Source of the DNA: an uncultured Prevotellaceae bacterium
GTDB lineage: Bacteria > Bacteroidota > Bacteroidia > Bacteroidales > Muribaculaceae
Assembly: GCA_945983195.1 (NCBI GenBank)
Contig: CAMFSS010000070.1
Span: 1 to 8,959, forward strand
Reading direction: 5' to 3'
DNA: 8,959 nt
The position numbers and the translations under genes are program-made. Of this stretch, positions 1 to 6,975 are shown one piece after another. Numbering within the stretch: the first letter of the stretch is position 1; each line of letters starts with the position of its first letter. The notes beneath the pieces were generated by a model, which saw only the letters and a list, made by a program, of their open reading frames with translations, was not told the DNA's origin and did no database searches.

Positions 1-597
1 TTTCTTGTATTCGCTGATGAGGCTCTTGTCAAGCGATACCGGTGCGTCGACTGCAAACTCATAGAGTCCGTACTCAATGTATTGCGACTTAATGGAGTCT
101 GGCAGCATCAGGTTTGTGGCATTGTAGGTGGTAGCGCCGAGCACATCATTGCGGTTGAAGTAGTCGGTGGGGTCGAATGACGATGTCAATCCCGAAGGCA
201 GAGCCTTGTTGAGGCGGTAGATGGTGGTGCGCATAGGCATCACAGAGTCGCCGGTAAAGCCTCCCGCCGGGATGTCGAAAACAAATTTGCAGGAGTCGAT
301 GTCGTCAACCGTCACGCCAGTTGTGTCGATCATCGATGTGGGCATGAATTGTGTGACCACATCGCTCGAAAGTTCGCCATAATTGTCGGCATTTATCACT
401 CCAAGCATCTTCGTGATGGTGCGTGAGGGTATTTCAGAATTTTCCACCACGCGTCCGGTAACGGTGAAAGACGAGTCGGCAATAACGTCGAGTACGGTAT
501 CGGTGATTGATGAGCCCACGTTGTTGTCGCCGCACGAAAAGAGTGATGCCATGAGCATCAGTGATGCAACGAATGTGGCGAAATGTCGGTTGGTCAT
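1..597 (-). CDS. DUF4270 family lipoprotein, N-terminal 199 residues (runs off left edge)
   Basis: The protein starts at ATG 595-597 and stays open for 199 codons to the window edge, so the C-terminal part is missing. Residues 1-22 form a lipoprotein signal: a short basic start (NRH), a hydrophobic stretch, and the lipobox LFSC with the lipidated cysteine at residue 22, followed by GDNN. After a linker, residues about 58-84 (SRTITKMLG, then NADNYGELSSDVVTQF) match the start of DUF4270 as I remember it: a 'LLG...YG...TQF'-like pattern in Bacteroidota lipoproteins of unknown function, thought to sit in the cell envelope. It begins 37 bases after the stop of the GT5-type gene, on the same strand with no visible promoter or terminator between, so the two probably form one transcript. 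DUF4270 has no established biochemical function and none is assigned here. Confidence 0.85.
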   Translation of the reverse strand, partial: MTNRHFATFVASLMLMASLFSCGDNNVGSSITDTVLDVIADSSFTVTGRVVENSEIPSRTITKMLGVINADNYGELSSDVVTQFMPTSMIDTTGVTVDDIDSCKFVFDIPAGGFTGDSVMPMRTTIYRLNKALPSGLTSSFDPTDYFNRNDVLGATTYNATNLMLPDSIKSQYIEYGLYEFAVDAPVSLDKSLISEYKK

Positions 598-634
598 AAC
601 TGTCTGAGAGTAGTGTATTGGGGAAAAATGAGTG

Positions 635-1441
635 TTAAAGCGATTTGTAGAATTCGGCGTATGCGTCGATGTAGTTGTCCGGCTCCTGATAGGGGAGGAA
701 CGGCTTTCCTGACTGCTTGACGAATTCGATAATTTCGGGATTAATCTCCTTGCTGTATTGAATTACGCCGTCGCAGTGTGCTATGGCGAGCTTTTCGAGC
801 ATGGTGGCGTCGACATCCTTGCCCATAATTGGCTTCACGTCTTTTGCTGCGATTCCGTCCATCTTGAGTTTCTCGCCGAGGCGGTTGCATAGCGGAGCCG
901 GTGGCATCTCATCGTAGAGAGAGTACACCACCTTTGAGTGCATGAATGCCGGATCCTCGTTGTAGATTTGCTTGATGTAGAGTGCAGTGAGAGCTGTTAT
1001 CCAGCCGTGGCAGTGAATCACGTCGGGTTCCCAGCGGAGCTTCTTCACAGTTTCGAGTGCACCGCGAATGAAGAAAATGGAACGCTCGTCGTTGTCGTCG
1101 GGCGAGCTGACGGTTTCCAACTCTTTCACTATGTTGCGCTGGAAATAGTCGTCGTTGTAGATGAAATAGACCTGCATACGGGCAGGCAGCATGGTTGCAA
1201 CTTTGATAATCAGCGGATGGTCGGTATCGTCGATTATCAAGTTCATGCCCGAGAGGCGAATTACCTCATGGAGCTGGTTGCGCCGCTCATTGATGCTGCC
1301 ATATTTTGGCATAAATGTGCGCACTTCGATGCCACGTTCCTGAATTCCTACGGGGAGGTCGTGTCCGATAGTTGCCAACTGAGAGTCGGGGAGATAAGGG
1401 GCAATTTCTTGAGATAAAAACAATACTTTATTCACATCCAT
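635..1441 (-). CDS. Short glycogen/starch-synthase-like protein (GT5 N-terminal domain only)
   Basis: This is a 268-residue protein related to the N-terminal (acceptor-side) domain of glycogen synthase GlgA. Visible matches are KVLFLSQEIAP at residues 5-15 (GlgA: KVLFVxxExAP), the MPKYG segment near 45-48, and DVIHCHGW at 140-147 (GlgA: DVxHxHDW). Full-length GlgA is about 480 residues. The second Rossmann domain that holds most nucleotide-sugar contacts is absent, and the frame ends cleanly at TAA. The ADP-glucose-binding KxGGL motif expected after EIAP is replaced by YLPDSQLATIG. Databases often label such Bacteroidota proteins glycogen synthase, but catalysis is doubtful here. I chose ATG 1439-1441 because homology begins at MDVNKVLF; an ATG at 1478-1480 would add 13 unrelated residues. 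It has its own promoter upstream and is followed by the DUF4270 lipoprotein gene. Confidence 0.85.
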   Translation of the reverse strand: MDVNKVLFLSQEIAPYLPDSQLATIGHDLPVGIQERGIEVRTFMPKYGSINERRNQLHEVIRLSGMNLIIDDTDHPLIIKVATMLPARMQVYFIYNDDYFQRNIVKELETVSSPDDNDERSIFFIRGALETVKKLRWEPDVIHCHGWITALTALYIKQIYNEDPAFMHSKVVYSLYDEMPPAPLCNRLGEKLKMDGIAAKDVKPIMGKDVDATMLEKLAIAHCDGVIQYSKEINPEIIEFVKQSGKPFLPYQEPDNYIDAYAEFYKSL

Positions 1442-1539
1442 GATTTTGATACTAAAAATGTCGTAGTCATTTGCGTGCAAGCACTTTGAGGTGAATGGTG
1501 ATAAAACCGCCTACGAGTGCTATTTAGCAAAAACTTCTG

Positions 1540-1547
1540 CAAAGATA
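1540..1547 (-). promoter_or_regulatory. Promoter -7 element of the GT5-like/DUF4270 unit
   Basis: Read on the minus strand this is TATCTTTG, an exact match to the Bacteroidota -7 consensus TAnnTTTG. An A-rich tract (TTCGCAAAAAAATTAG) lies just upstream, but no good -33 TTTG is seen. It would start transcription near 1533 and leave a leader of about 90 bases before the start at 1441. It separates this unit from capA upstream. Confidence 0.6.
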
Positions 1548-1671
1548 CTAATTTTTTTGCGAATAATCGGGATTAAGTTCCACGAAAGTTAATGATTTAA
1601 GGAAATATCGCTATTCCGGTTACTGATTTAACACTTTGGGTGGCACTTTACCATTTTCAGAAGATGCGCGA

Positions 1672-1695
1672 CGGCAGTTTTCTTGGTGGCTGCCG
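1672..1695 (-). other. Small hairpin just after the capA stop
   Basis: CGGCAG at 1672-1677 and CTGCCG at 1690-1695 form a perfect 6-bp stem with a 12-base loop, immediately downstream of the capA stop codon on the minus strand. No T run follows, so it is not a standard intrinsic terminator. It could protect the 3' end of the message, or be chance. Confidence 0.25.
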
Positions 1696-1696
1696 G

Positions 1697-2869
1697 TCAT
1701 TTCAGCAGCAGTGTGGAAATGTTGCAGTCGAGGTAGGGGTGCAGTGGAAGTTCGCCCGATTTTGGTGCTTCGGTGACCATCACATTGTGGGCATCGAAGA
1801 TGCGGCGGGCATTTTGCATGAAAAGGTTGAATGCCTGGCGGGAATCGGGGCGAATGAGGTCGGCACGGTGCGCAGGAATCAACTGGTAGTTGGTGGGATC
1901 GGCTTCGGGTGTGTCGTATGAAGTAGATTTTGCCTGGCGCAGCGGCTTCTGGCAGAAGAAGAGCCGGTAGGAGGCTGTGATTGATTTCACTTGTCCGGCT
2001 TGAGTGGTGATTCCGACAAGCACCATTGCTCCTCCACGGCTGTCGTCGCCGTTCTGGTTGGATATGAAATTTCCCATTGAGTACACAAGCAGCACATCTT
2101 TGTTGTAGCGTTGGCTATGGCGTATCTCCATCGGCTCGATAACGTGCGGATGTCCGCCGATAATAAGGTCCACACCCTTTTCCTCCACAAGCCAGTGGGC
2201 AAGCGAGCGTTGCGACTCCACGGGCAGTAGCTGATACTCTATGCCCCAGTGAAGGTTGACGCACACCACCTGCGCACCACGCTGGCGGGCTGTGTCGATG
2301 TCGGCACTGATGCGCGTGCGGTCGATGTAGTTGACTGCCACCGTGCCTTGAATCGGTATTCCGTTAGTGCCGTATGTGTAGCTTAGCATAGCGATGCGCA
2401 CACCTTTCACGTCGACAATCATCGGCGATGTCTCTTCGCGGTGCTTCCGCGAGAGGAAAGTGCCGGTGTGTGGTATGCCGAGATCATCGAGGGTGGAAAT
2501 GGTGCGGCGCAGACCGGCATCGCGGCGGTCGAGGCAGTGATTGTTGGCAGTGAGCAGCAAGTCGAAGCCGCTGTCGCGAAGCTGGCGGGCAAAGTCGTCG
2601 GGGGCACTGAATGCAGGGTAGCCCGAATATGGTTCACCTCCGAGCGGACACTCCAAGTTGACTACTGCATAGTCGGTACCCTTTATTTCGTCCTCAAGCA
2701 GAGCGAAGCAGGAGGAGTAGTCGAATGAGCCGTCGGAGCGTCGGGCGGCATTGATTTGCGGACCGTGCTGCATGGCATCGCCTGCAAAGAGCAAAGAAAT
2801 CTCCTGCTCACCCCACACCGAATGGAGGAGTGAGAGCAGGAGAATCAATATTGTGCCTAAAGAGGTCAT
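1697..2869 (-). CDS. Secreted CapA/PgsA-type metallophosphatase-fold protein
   Basis: This 390-residue protein belongs to the CapA family (PF09587), whose fold is that of calcineurin-like metallophosphatases. Named members take part in poly-gamma-glutamate capsule formation, but many others have no known substrate. Residues 1-20 are a hydrophobic signal peptide ending SVWG, so the mature protein should be exported. Family motifs appear in order: GDAMQHG (30-36), NLECPLGG (71-78), TANNHCLDR (107-115), LHWGIEY (206-212), GGHPHVIEP (238-246) and YSMGNFISNQ (263-272). The Asp, Asn and His residues in these blocks are the likely metal ligands. Length is typical for a single-domain member. It starts 20 bases after the folD stop and is probably the last gene of the ffh-folD-capA unit. 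No other capsule genes are nearby, so a capsule role should not be assumed. Confidence 0.9.
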   Translation of the reverse strand: MTSLGTILILLLSLLHSVWGEQEISLLFAGDAMQHGPQINAARRSDGSFDYSSCFALLEDEIKGTDYAVVNLECPLGGEPYSGYPAFSAPDDFARQLRDSGFDLLLTANNHCLDRRDAGLRRTISTLDDLGIPHTGTFLSRKHREETSPMIVDVKGVRIAMLSYTYGTNGIPIQGTVAVNYIDRTRISADIDTARQRGAQVVCVNLHWGIEYQLLPVESQRSLAHWLVEEKGVDLIIGGHPHVIEPMEIRHSQRYNKDVLLVYSMGNFISNQNGDDSRGGAMVLVGITTQAGQVKSITASYRLFFCQKPLRQAKSTSYDTPEADPTNYQLIPAHRADLIRPDSRQAFNLFMQNARRIFDAHNVMVTEAPKSGELPLHPYLDCNISTLLLK

Positions 2870-2889
2870 TTTTCAACATGAAATCCCAC

Positions 2890-3768
2890 TTAGTACACTG
2901 TGTGCTGTGCTGCAAGCAAAGTGTTGCGCATGAGCGACACAATTGTCATGGGACCGACACCACCGGGAACAGGAGTGATGAACGCGCACTTCGGGGCAAC
3001 ATTGTCGAAGTCGACATCGCCACGGAGCTTCCAGCCACTCTTTGTGAGGGTTGAGGGTACGCGGGTGGTGCCTACGTCGATTACTGTGGCACCCTCCTTT
3101 ACCATGTCGTCGGTGACAAAGCCGGGCTGTCCGAGCGCGGCAATGATTATGTCGGCATTGCGGCAGATCTCCTTGATGTTATTGGTGTGGCTGTGGCACA
3201 CTGTGACTGTGGCATCGCCCGGAATTGCTTTTTGCATCATGAGCGAAGCCACTGGCTTGCCCACAATGTTGCTGCGGCCGAGCACCACGCAGTTGGCACC
3301 CTTGGTGGGCACATTGTAGCGGCGGAGTAGCTCAATGATTCCTGCCGGTGTTGCCGAGAGGAAGCAAGGCAGGCCGATTGACATGCGACCCACATTGATG
3401 GGGTGGAAGCCGTCGACATCTTTGCGGTAATCGATAGCCTCAATTATTTTTTGCTCAGATATGTGCTTTGGCAATGGCAATTGCACGATGAAACCGTCGA
3501 TGTCGGCATCGGCATTGAGGCTGTCGATAGTGTCGAGAAGCTGCTGCTCGGTCACGTCGTCCTCAAAGCGTATGAGGGTCGACTTGAATCCGCACTGCTC
3601 GCAAGCCTTCACTTTGTGAGCCACGTAGGTTTCGCTTCCGCCGTCGTGTCCCACGAGTACGGCGGCAAGGTGCGGGCGTTTTTTGCCTTCGCCCACCATC
3701 TTTTCCACCTCGGCAGCAATTTCAGCCTTGATGGTATCGGCAATTTTCTTTCCGTCGATTAATTCCAT
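2890..3768 (-). CDS. folD: Bifunctional methylenetetrahydrofolate dehydrogenase / methenyltetrahydrofolate cyclohydrolase
   Basis: FolD oxidises 5,10-methylene-THF with NAD(P)+ and hydrolyses the product to 10-formyl-THF in the cytoplasm, feeding purine and formyl-Met synthesis. The 292-residue length is normal. Conserved blocks are Y48xxxK52 with catalytic lysine K52, DGFIVQLPLP (91-100), KDVDGFHP (116-123), the nucleotide-binding GRSNIVGKP (164-172), and PGGVGPMT (268-275). I use ATG 3766-3768; an upstream TTG at 3775-3777 would add only three residues and is less likely. The gene begins 19 bases after ffh and ends 20 bases before capA, which indicates co-transcription. FolD also balances the methylene-THF used by PanB, a possible link to the panCD genes upstream, but that is inference. 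Confidence 0.97.
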   Translation of the reverse strand: MELIDGKKIADTIKAEIAAEVEKMVGEGKKRPHLAAVLVGHDGGSETYVAHKVKACEQCGFKSTLIRFEDDVTEQQLLDTIDSLNADADIDGFIVQLPLPKHISEQKIIEAIDYRKDVDGFHPINVGRMSIGLPCFLSATPAGIIELLRRYNVPTKGANCVVLGRSNIVGKPVASLMMQKAIPGDATVTVCHSHTNNIKEICRNADIIIAALGQPGFVTDDMVKEGATVIDVGTTRVPSTLTKSGWKLRGDVDFDNVAPKCAFITPVPGGVGPMTIVSLMRNTLLAAQHTVY

Positions 3769-3787
3769 TGTCGTCAAGATTTAGTGT

Positions 3788-5116
3788 TTATTTACGGCGC
3801 ATACCGCGCATCATCTTCATTGGGTTCTTCATTGTGGCGGCAAACTTCATCATTTTGCGCGTCTCGCTGAACTGCTTCAGCAGGCGGTTGACCTCCTGAA
3901 TCGAGGTGCCGCTACCCTTGGCGATGCGCTGGCGGCGGCTGCCGTTGATTGCATCGGGATTGGCTCTCTCATAGGGAGTCATGGAGTAGATGATAGCCTC
4001 AATGCTCTTGAATGCGTTGTCGTCGATGTCGATATCCTTGATCACCTTGTTCACGCCGGGAATCATCGAAGCAAGGTCTTTGAGATTACCCATCTTCTTG
4101 ATCGAACCGATTTGCGTGAGGAAGTCGTTGAAGTCAAATTGGTTTTTGGCTATCTTCTTCTGGAGTCGCTTAGCCTCTTCCTCGTCGTACTGCTGCTGCA
4201 TACGCTCAACAAACGACACGATGTCGCCCATACCGAGTATGCGGTCAGCCATACCGGCTGGACGGAACGGGTCGATGGCATCGAGCTTTTCGCCTGTACC
4301 GACAAACTTGATAGGCTTGTCGACAACGGTGCGGATGGAGAGTGCTGCACCACCACGGGTGTCACCGTCGAGCTTGGTGAGGACAACGCCGTCGAAATCG
4401 AGGCGGTCGTTGAACTCCTTGGCTGTGTTTACGGCATCTTGACCCGTCATTGCATCGACGACAAATAGCGTCTCAGTGGGGTTTACAGCCTTCTTGATGG
4501 CTTCAATCTCCTGCATCATCTGCTCGTCGACGGCAAGACGTCCGGCAGTATCTATGATTACGAGGTCGTAGTTGTTGCGCTTAGCCTCGTCGATTGCGTG
4601 GAGTGCAATTTCAATGGGGTTCTTGCTCTCAGGCTCGGAGTAGACGGGCACGGCAATCTGCTCGCCAAGCACGCGGAGCTGTTCGATAGCGGCAGGACGA
4701 TACACGTCGCACGCCACGAGCAACGGACGCTTGCCCTTCTCGCTCTTTAGCTTTCGCGCAAGTTTACCTGAGAAAGTGGTCTTACCTGAACCTTGCAGAC
4801 CCGACATGAGAATAATGGCAGGCTTGCCGTCGATTTTGAACTCGGCTTGCTCGCCACCCATGAGCAGAGCCAGCTCATCGTGCACGATTTTCACCATCAG
4901 TTCACTTGGCTTCAGGGCGTTGATAACGTCCTGACCCATAGCCTTAGCTTTCACGGTGTCGGTGAATTGCTTGGCGACCTTATAGTTGACGTCGGCATCG
5001 AGCAAAGCTCGGCGCACTTCCTTCAGAGTCTCGGCAACATTGATTTCAGTGATTTTGCCTTGACCTTTTAATACCTTAAATGAGCGTTCAAGTTTTTCGC
5101 TTATATTTTCAAACAT
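3788..5116 (-). CDS. ffh: Signal recognition particle GTPase Ffh (SRP54 homologue)
   Basis: Ffh binds signal sequences emerging from the ribosome together with 4.5S RNA, and delivers them to the receptor FtsY at the membrane. The 442-residue protein has all three parts. The N domain is a helical bundle in about residues 1-90 (LKGQGKITEINV near 16-27). The G domain carries the P-loop GLQGSGKTT (106-114), DVYRPAA (137-143), DTAGR (189-193) and TKLDGDTRGGAA (247-258). The M domain starts about 300 and holds the RNA-binding SRRQRIAKGSG (393-403) and a methionine-rich tail (KMMKF, then MKMMRGMRRK to the end). Start is ATG 5114-5116. It lies 72 bases after panD, with a weak hairpin and T run between, and 19 bases before folD. 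No good -7 element was found directly upstream, so its promoter is unclear; read-through from panCD is possible. Confidence 0.98.
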   Translation of the reverse strand: MFENISEKLERSFKVLKGQGKITEINVAETLKEVRRALLDADVNYKVAKQFTDTVKAKAMGQDVINALKPSELMVKIVHDELALLMGGEQAEFKIDGKPAIILMSGLQGSGKTTFSGKLARKLKSEKGKRPLLVACDVYRPAAIEQLRVLGEQIAVPVYSEPESKNPIEIALHAIDEAKRNNYDLVIIDTAGRLAVDEQMMQEIEAIKKAVNPTETLFVVDAMTGQDAVNTAKEFNDRLDFDGVVLTKLDGDTRGGAALSIRTVVDKPIKFVGTGEKLDAIDPFRPAGMADRILGMGDIVSFVERMQQQYDEEEAKRLQKKIAKNQFDFNDFLTQIGSIKKMGNLKDLASMIPGVNKVIKDIDIDDNAFKSIEAIIYSMTPYERANPDAINGSRRQRIAKGSGTSIQEVNRLLKQFSETRKMMKFAATMKNPMKMMRGMRRK

Positions 5117-5145
5117 CGTGTGTATGTTGTTGTCGGTTTGTAATC

Positions 5146-5179
5146 AAAAAAATTCTACCGGAGCCTTGTGCGGTGGTAG
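5146..5179 (-). terminator. Weak intrinsic terminator-like hairpin between panD and ffh
   Basis: On the minus strand CTACC (5175-5179) pairs with GGTAG (5155-5159) around a 15-base loop. Two A's and then seven T's (5146-5152) follow. The stem is only 5 bp, so termination would be partial at best. If it works, it would lower read-through from panCD into ffh-folD-capA. Confidence 0.35.
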
Positions 5180-5188
5180 CTGAGAGCC

Positions 5189-5542
5189 TTACTTAATCAG
5201 CCGGTTTGTTGCAGTGTCGGGGAATACTACCGCCGGCTTGAAGCTTTTGGCTTCCTCAAAGTCCATAATGGCGTATGCCATGATAATAACGATGTCGCCG
5301 GGCTGCACCTTTCGCGCAGCAGCTCCATTGAGGCATACTACGCCCGAGCCGCGCTCACCGGGGATAACGTAGGTGTCGAGGCGCTCGCCGTTGTTGTTGT
5401 CGACGATGTAAACGCGCTCACCGGCAATAATGTTGGCTGCGTCCATCAAGTCCTGGTCGATGGTGATGCTGCCGATGTAGTTGAGGTTTGCCTCAGTGAC
5501 GGTGACGCGGTGGATTTTCGATTTTACTACTTGTATCTGCAT
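5189..5542 (-). CDS. panD: Aspartate 1-decarboxylase precursor (pyruvoyl enzyme)
   Basis: PanD converts L-aspartate to beta-alanine, the amine partner that PanC joins to pantoate. The 117-residue length is typical. The proenzyme cleaves itself between Gly24 and Ser25, seen here in NYIGS at 21-25, turning Ser25 into the pyruvoyl cofactor. Other active-site positions known from the E. coli enzyme are at the same numbers: K9, Y22, R54, T57, Y58 and N72. No residue essential for processing is missing. Start is ATG 5540-5542 with an AGAAGAG-like purine stretch just upstream. It follows panC by 77 bases on the same strand, so both enzymes of the last pantothenate step are made together. Some bacteria need a separate maturation factor (PanZ/PanM); none is visible here. 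Confidence 0.97.
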   Translation of the reverse strand: MQIQVVKSKIHRVTVTEANLNYIGSITIDQDLMDAANIIAGERVYIVDNNNGERLDTYVIPGERGSGVVCLNGAAARKVQPGDIVIIMAYAIMDFEEAKSFKPAVVFPDTATNRLIK

Positions 5543-5619
5543 CTCTTCTCGTTTGCGCTATGGCTGCTATGAAGTGAGTTACTTTGTTGTTGCTAAAATC
5601 CTGAATGTTCGCGGTCGTG

Positions 5620-6474
5620 CTATTGCTTGCCGTTGAAGTAGGTGATGTTGTCTATCAGACGCACATCTCCACAGTACAATGTGATGCTCCCTACGGCGTA
5701 GTCGGTGGCGCTCCTATTGTCGATGGGCTGCATGGTGATGCCGTCTACAATCTGGTAGTATTCCACCTCCATGGCATCGTAGGCGTTAATGCCGTCGACC
5801 ACCATCTTCGCCGTTGCCTCCACAGAGTGGCTCTTTGCGAATGCAAGGCTCTCACGGAGCATACGGTAGATGTTTGGGGCAACTGCACGGTTCTCAGGTG
5901 TGAGGCGCACATTGCGGCTGCTCTTTGCAAGACCGTCGGCCTCGCGAATGATTGGGCAAGGCACAATTTCGAGCTTGAAGCCGAGCTGGCGCACCATTTC
6001 GCGTATTACGGCAATCTGCTGGAAATCCTTCTCACCGAAGTAGGCACGGTCGGGCTCGACCATCATGAACAGCTTGCTCACAATCTGGGCTACACCGTTG
6101 AAGTGACCTGGACGCATAGGACCTTCCATCACTTCAGCAACGGGTCCGAGGTTGAACACGCGCGTGTCGGGCTCGGGATAGACCTCCTCCACCGATGGCA
6201 TGAACACCACATCACAGCCGGCAGCTTCAAGCAGAGCCTTGTCGGCCTCCTCAGTGCGGGGATAGGTGCGGAGATCCTCTTTATTGTTGAATTGGGTGGG
6301 GTTGACGAATACGCTCACCACCACCACGTCGTTCTCTTTGCGGCAGCGGTCGACAAGTGACTTGTGACCTTCGTGAAGGGCACCCATCGTAGGCACCAAG
6401 CCCACCGATTTGCCTGCCTCACGGGCAGATTTCACTGCGCTTTTCAGCTCTTTTACAGTATTGACAGTTAGCAT
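5620..6474 (-). CDS. panC: Pantothenate synthetase (pantoate--beta-alanine ligase)
   Basis: PanC joins pantoate and beta-alanine using ATP, through a pantoyl-adenylate intermediate, to give pantothenate, the precursor of coenzyme A. The 284-residue protein has the expected blocks: the HIGH-type nucleotidyl-transferase site PTMGALHEGH (28-37), VNPTQF (57-62), PGHFNGV (122-128), FGEKDFQQ (146-153), and the KMSKS-like loop KSSRN (184-188). I use ATG 6472-6474 (MLTVNTVKEL) because homologues begin directly at this strand. An ATG at 6484-6486 would add MQIA and cannot be excluded. It is the first gene of the minus-strand panC-panD unit, with a -7/-33 promoter about 100 bases upstream. The stop is TAG at 5620-5622. 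Confidence 0.96.
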   Translation of the reverse strand: MLTVNTVKELKSAVKSAREAGKSVGLVPTMGALHEGHKSLVDRCRKENDVVVVSVFVNPTQFNNKEDLRTYPRTEEADKALLEAAGCDVVFMPSVEEVYPEPDTRVFNLGPVAEVMEGPMRPGHFNGVAQIVSKLFMMVEPDRAYFGEKDFQQIAVIREMVRQLGFKLEIVPCPIIREADGLAKSSRNVRLTPENRAVAPNIYRMLRESLAFAKSHSVEATAKMVVDGINAYDAMEVEYYQIVDGITMQPIDNRSATDYAVGSITLYCGDVRLIDNITYFNGKQ

Positions 6475-6508
6475 TGCTATTTGCATATTATTGTGGACTC
6501 GCGAAGGA

Positions 6509-6538
6509 GTGCCACTGCTTGTTTAACATTGCAGGCAC
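6509..6538 (-). promoter_or_regulatory. Hairpin in the panC leader
   Basis: On the transcribed minus strand GTGCCTGC (6531-6538) pairs with GCAGTGGCAC (6509-6518), giving 8 bp with a 2-base bulge around a 12-base loop. It falls within the predicted panC 5' leader, about 35 bases before the start. It may affect translation or stability; no known riboswitch is recognised. Confidence 0.3.
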
Positions 6539-6569
6539 ACACATTCGCGTACCCACTAAAAAAACTTTG

Positions 6570-6601
6570 CAAAGTAAATACATATTTGTCAATTACACAA
6601 A
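6570..6601 (-). promoter_or_regulatory. Promoter of panC-panD
   Basis: On the minus strand a -33 TTTG (6598-6601) is followed after exactly 20 bases by TTACTTTG (6570-6577), one mismatch from the Bacteroidota -7 consensus TAnnTTTG. Spacing fits the class well. Transcription would start near 6563, leaving a leader of about 90 bases. The -7 element overlaps a 12-base perfect palindrome, ACTTTGCAAAGT (6564-6575), which could bind a dimeric regulator, or be chance. Confidence 0.5.
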
Positions 6602-6734
6602 TATCAAGCCCTTTTTCCAAAAAATTCCCTCAAAAATACCCTGTAAAAGCCAATTGATGAAGTCACAGGCATTGAGTATCAATTAGGGGGTATTGTAGTG
6701 CTTGGACAGAAACACAATGGGTAGATCGCATTAA

Positions 6735-6804
6735 TTTCAGCAAGCAAAAAGTGCTGAAAGTGGTCGCGGAGGTGCTGATTTTTGACTCTCCGCGACCACT
6801 TTCA
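6735..6804. repeat. Overlapping inverted repeats: 17-bp perfect stem plus 8-bp stem
   Basis: The larger palindrome pairs 6755-6771 with 6788-6804 (17 bp, no mismatch) around a 16-base loop. A smaller one pairs TTTCAGCA (6735-6742) with TGCTGAAA (6752-6759) around a 9-base loop. They share 6755-6759, so in RNA only one can form fully. Read on the minus strand, the large hairpin is followed after three bases by TTTTT (6746-6750), as in an intrinsic terminator. On the plus strand only A's follow. The 7-mer GTGCTGA occurs twice (6751-6757 and 6772-6778). No minus-strand gene lies just upstream for it to end, so its job is unknown. Confidence 0.8.
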
Positions 6805-6975
6805 TGAAAAAAACTGCATTTCAGCCACCTGCTTTCTAAAGTCAAAAAATGAATTATAGTCAGATTATCAAGCCTTATTCAGATAGTCGAGATAAATAAC
6901 GTCAGTTCAATTGCAACTAATTTTTCTCTATGTGATTCCATTGTGGTAAATAGCTGTATTTTTAAGGAAAATGTG

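Noticed and set aside
938..1417. Open frame of 159 codons on the plus strand opposite the GT5-like gene
   Set aside because: It is antisense to a gene with recognisable motifs and has no promoter or family similarity that I can see.
5605..6360. Open frame of 251 codons on the plus strand opposite panC
   Set aside because: It is the antisense shadow of panC. The His/Val-rich composition reflects the reverse complement of a codon-biased gene.
6652..6684. Inverted repeat AATTGAT/ATCAATT with a 19-base loop
   Set aside because: Seven A/T-rich base pairs with a long loop are expected by chance in this region.
6474..6686. 70-codon open frame on the plus strand in the panC leader and promoter region
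   Set aside because: It covers the panC promoter in antisense, is A/T-rich low-complexity sequence, and has no promoter or family likeness.
6755..6804. Possible invertible promoter (phase-variable switch) bounded by inverted repeats
   Set aside because: The arms are only 16 bases apart, too little to hold a promoter, and no recombinase gene is nearby.
6663..6845. 60-codon open frame on the minus strand spanning the intergenic inverted repeat
   Set aside because: It runs through both hairpin arms, has unstructured Ser/Thr-rich composition and has no -7 element upstream.
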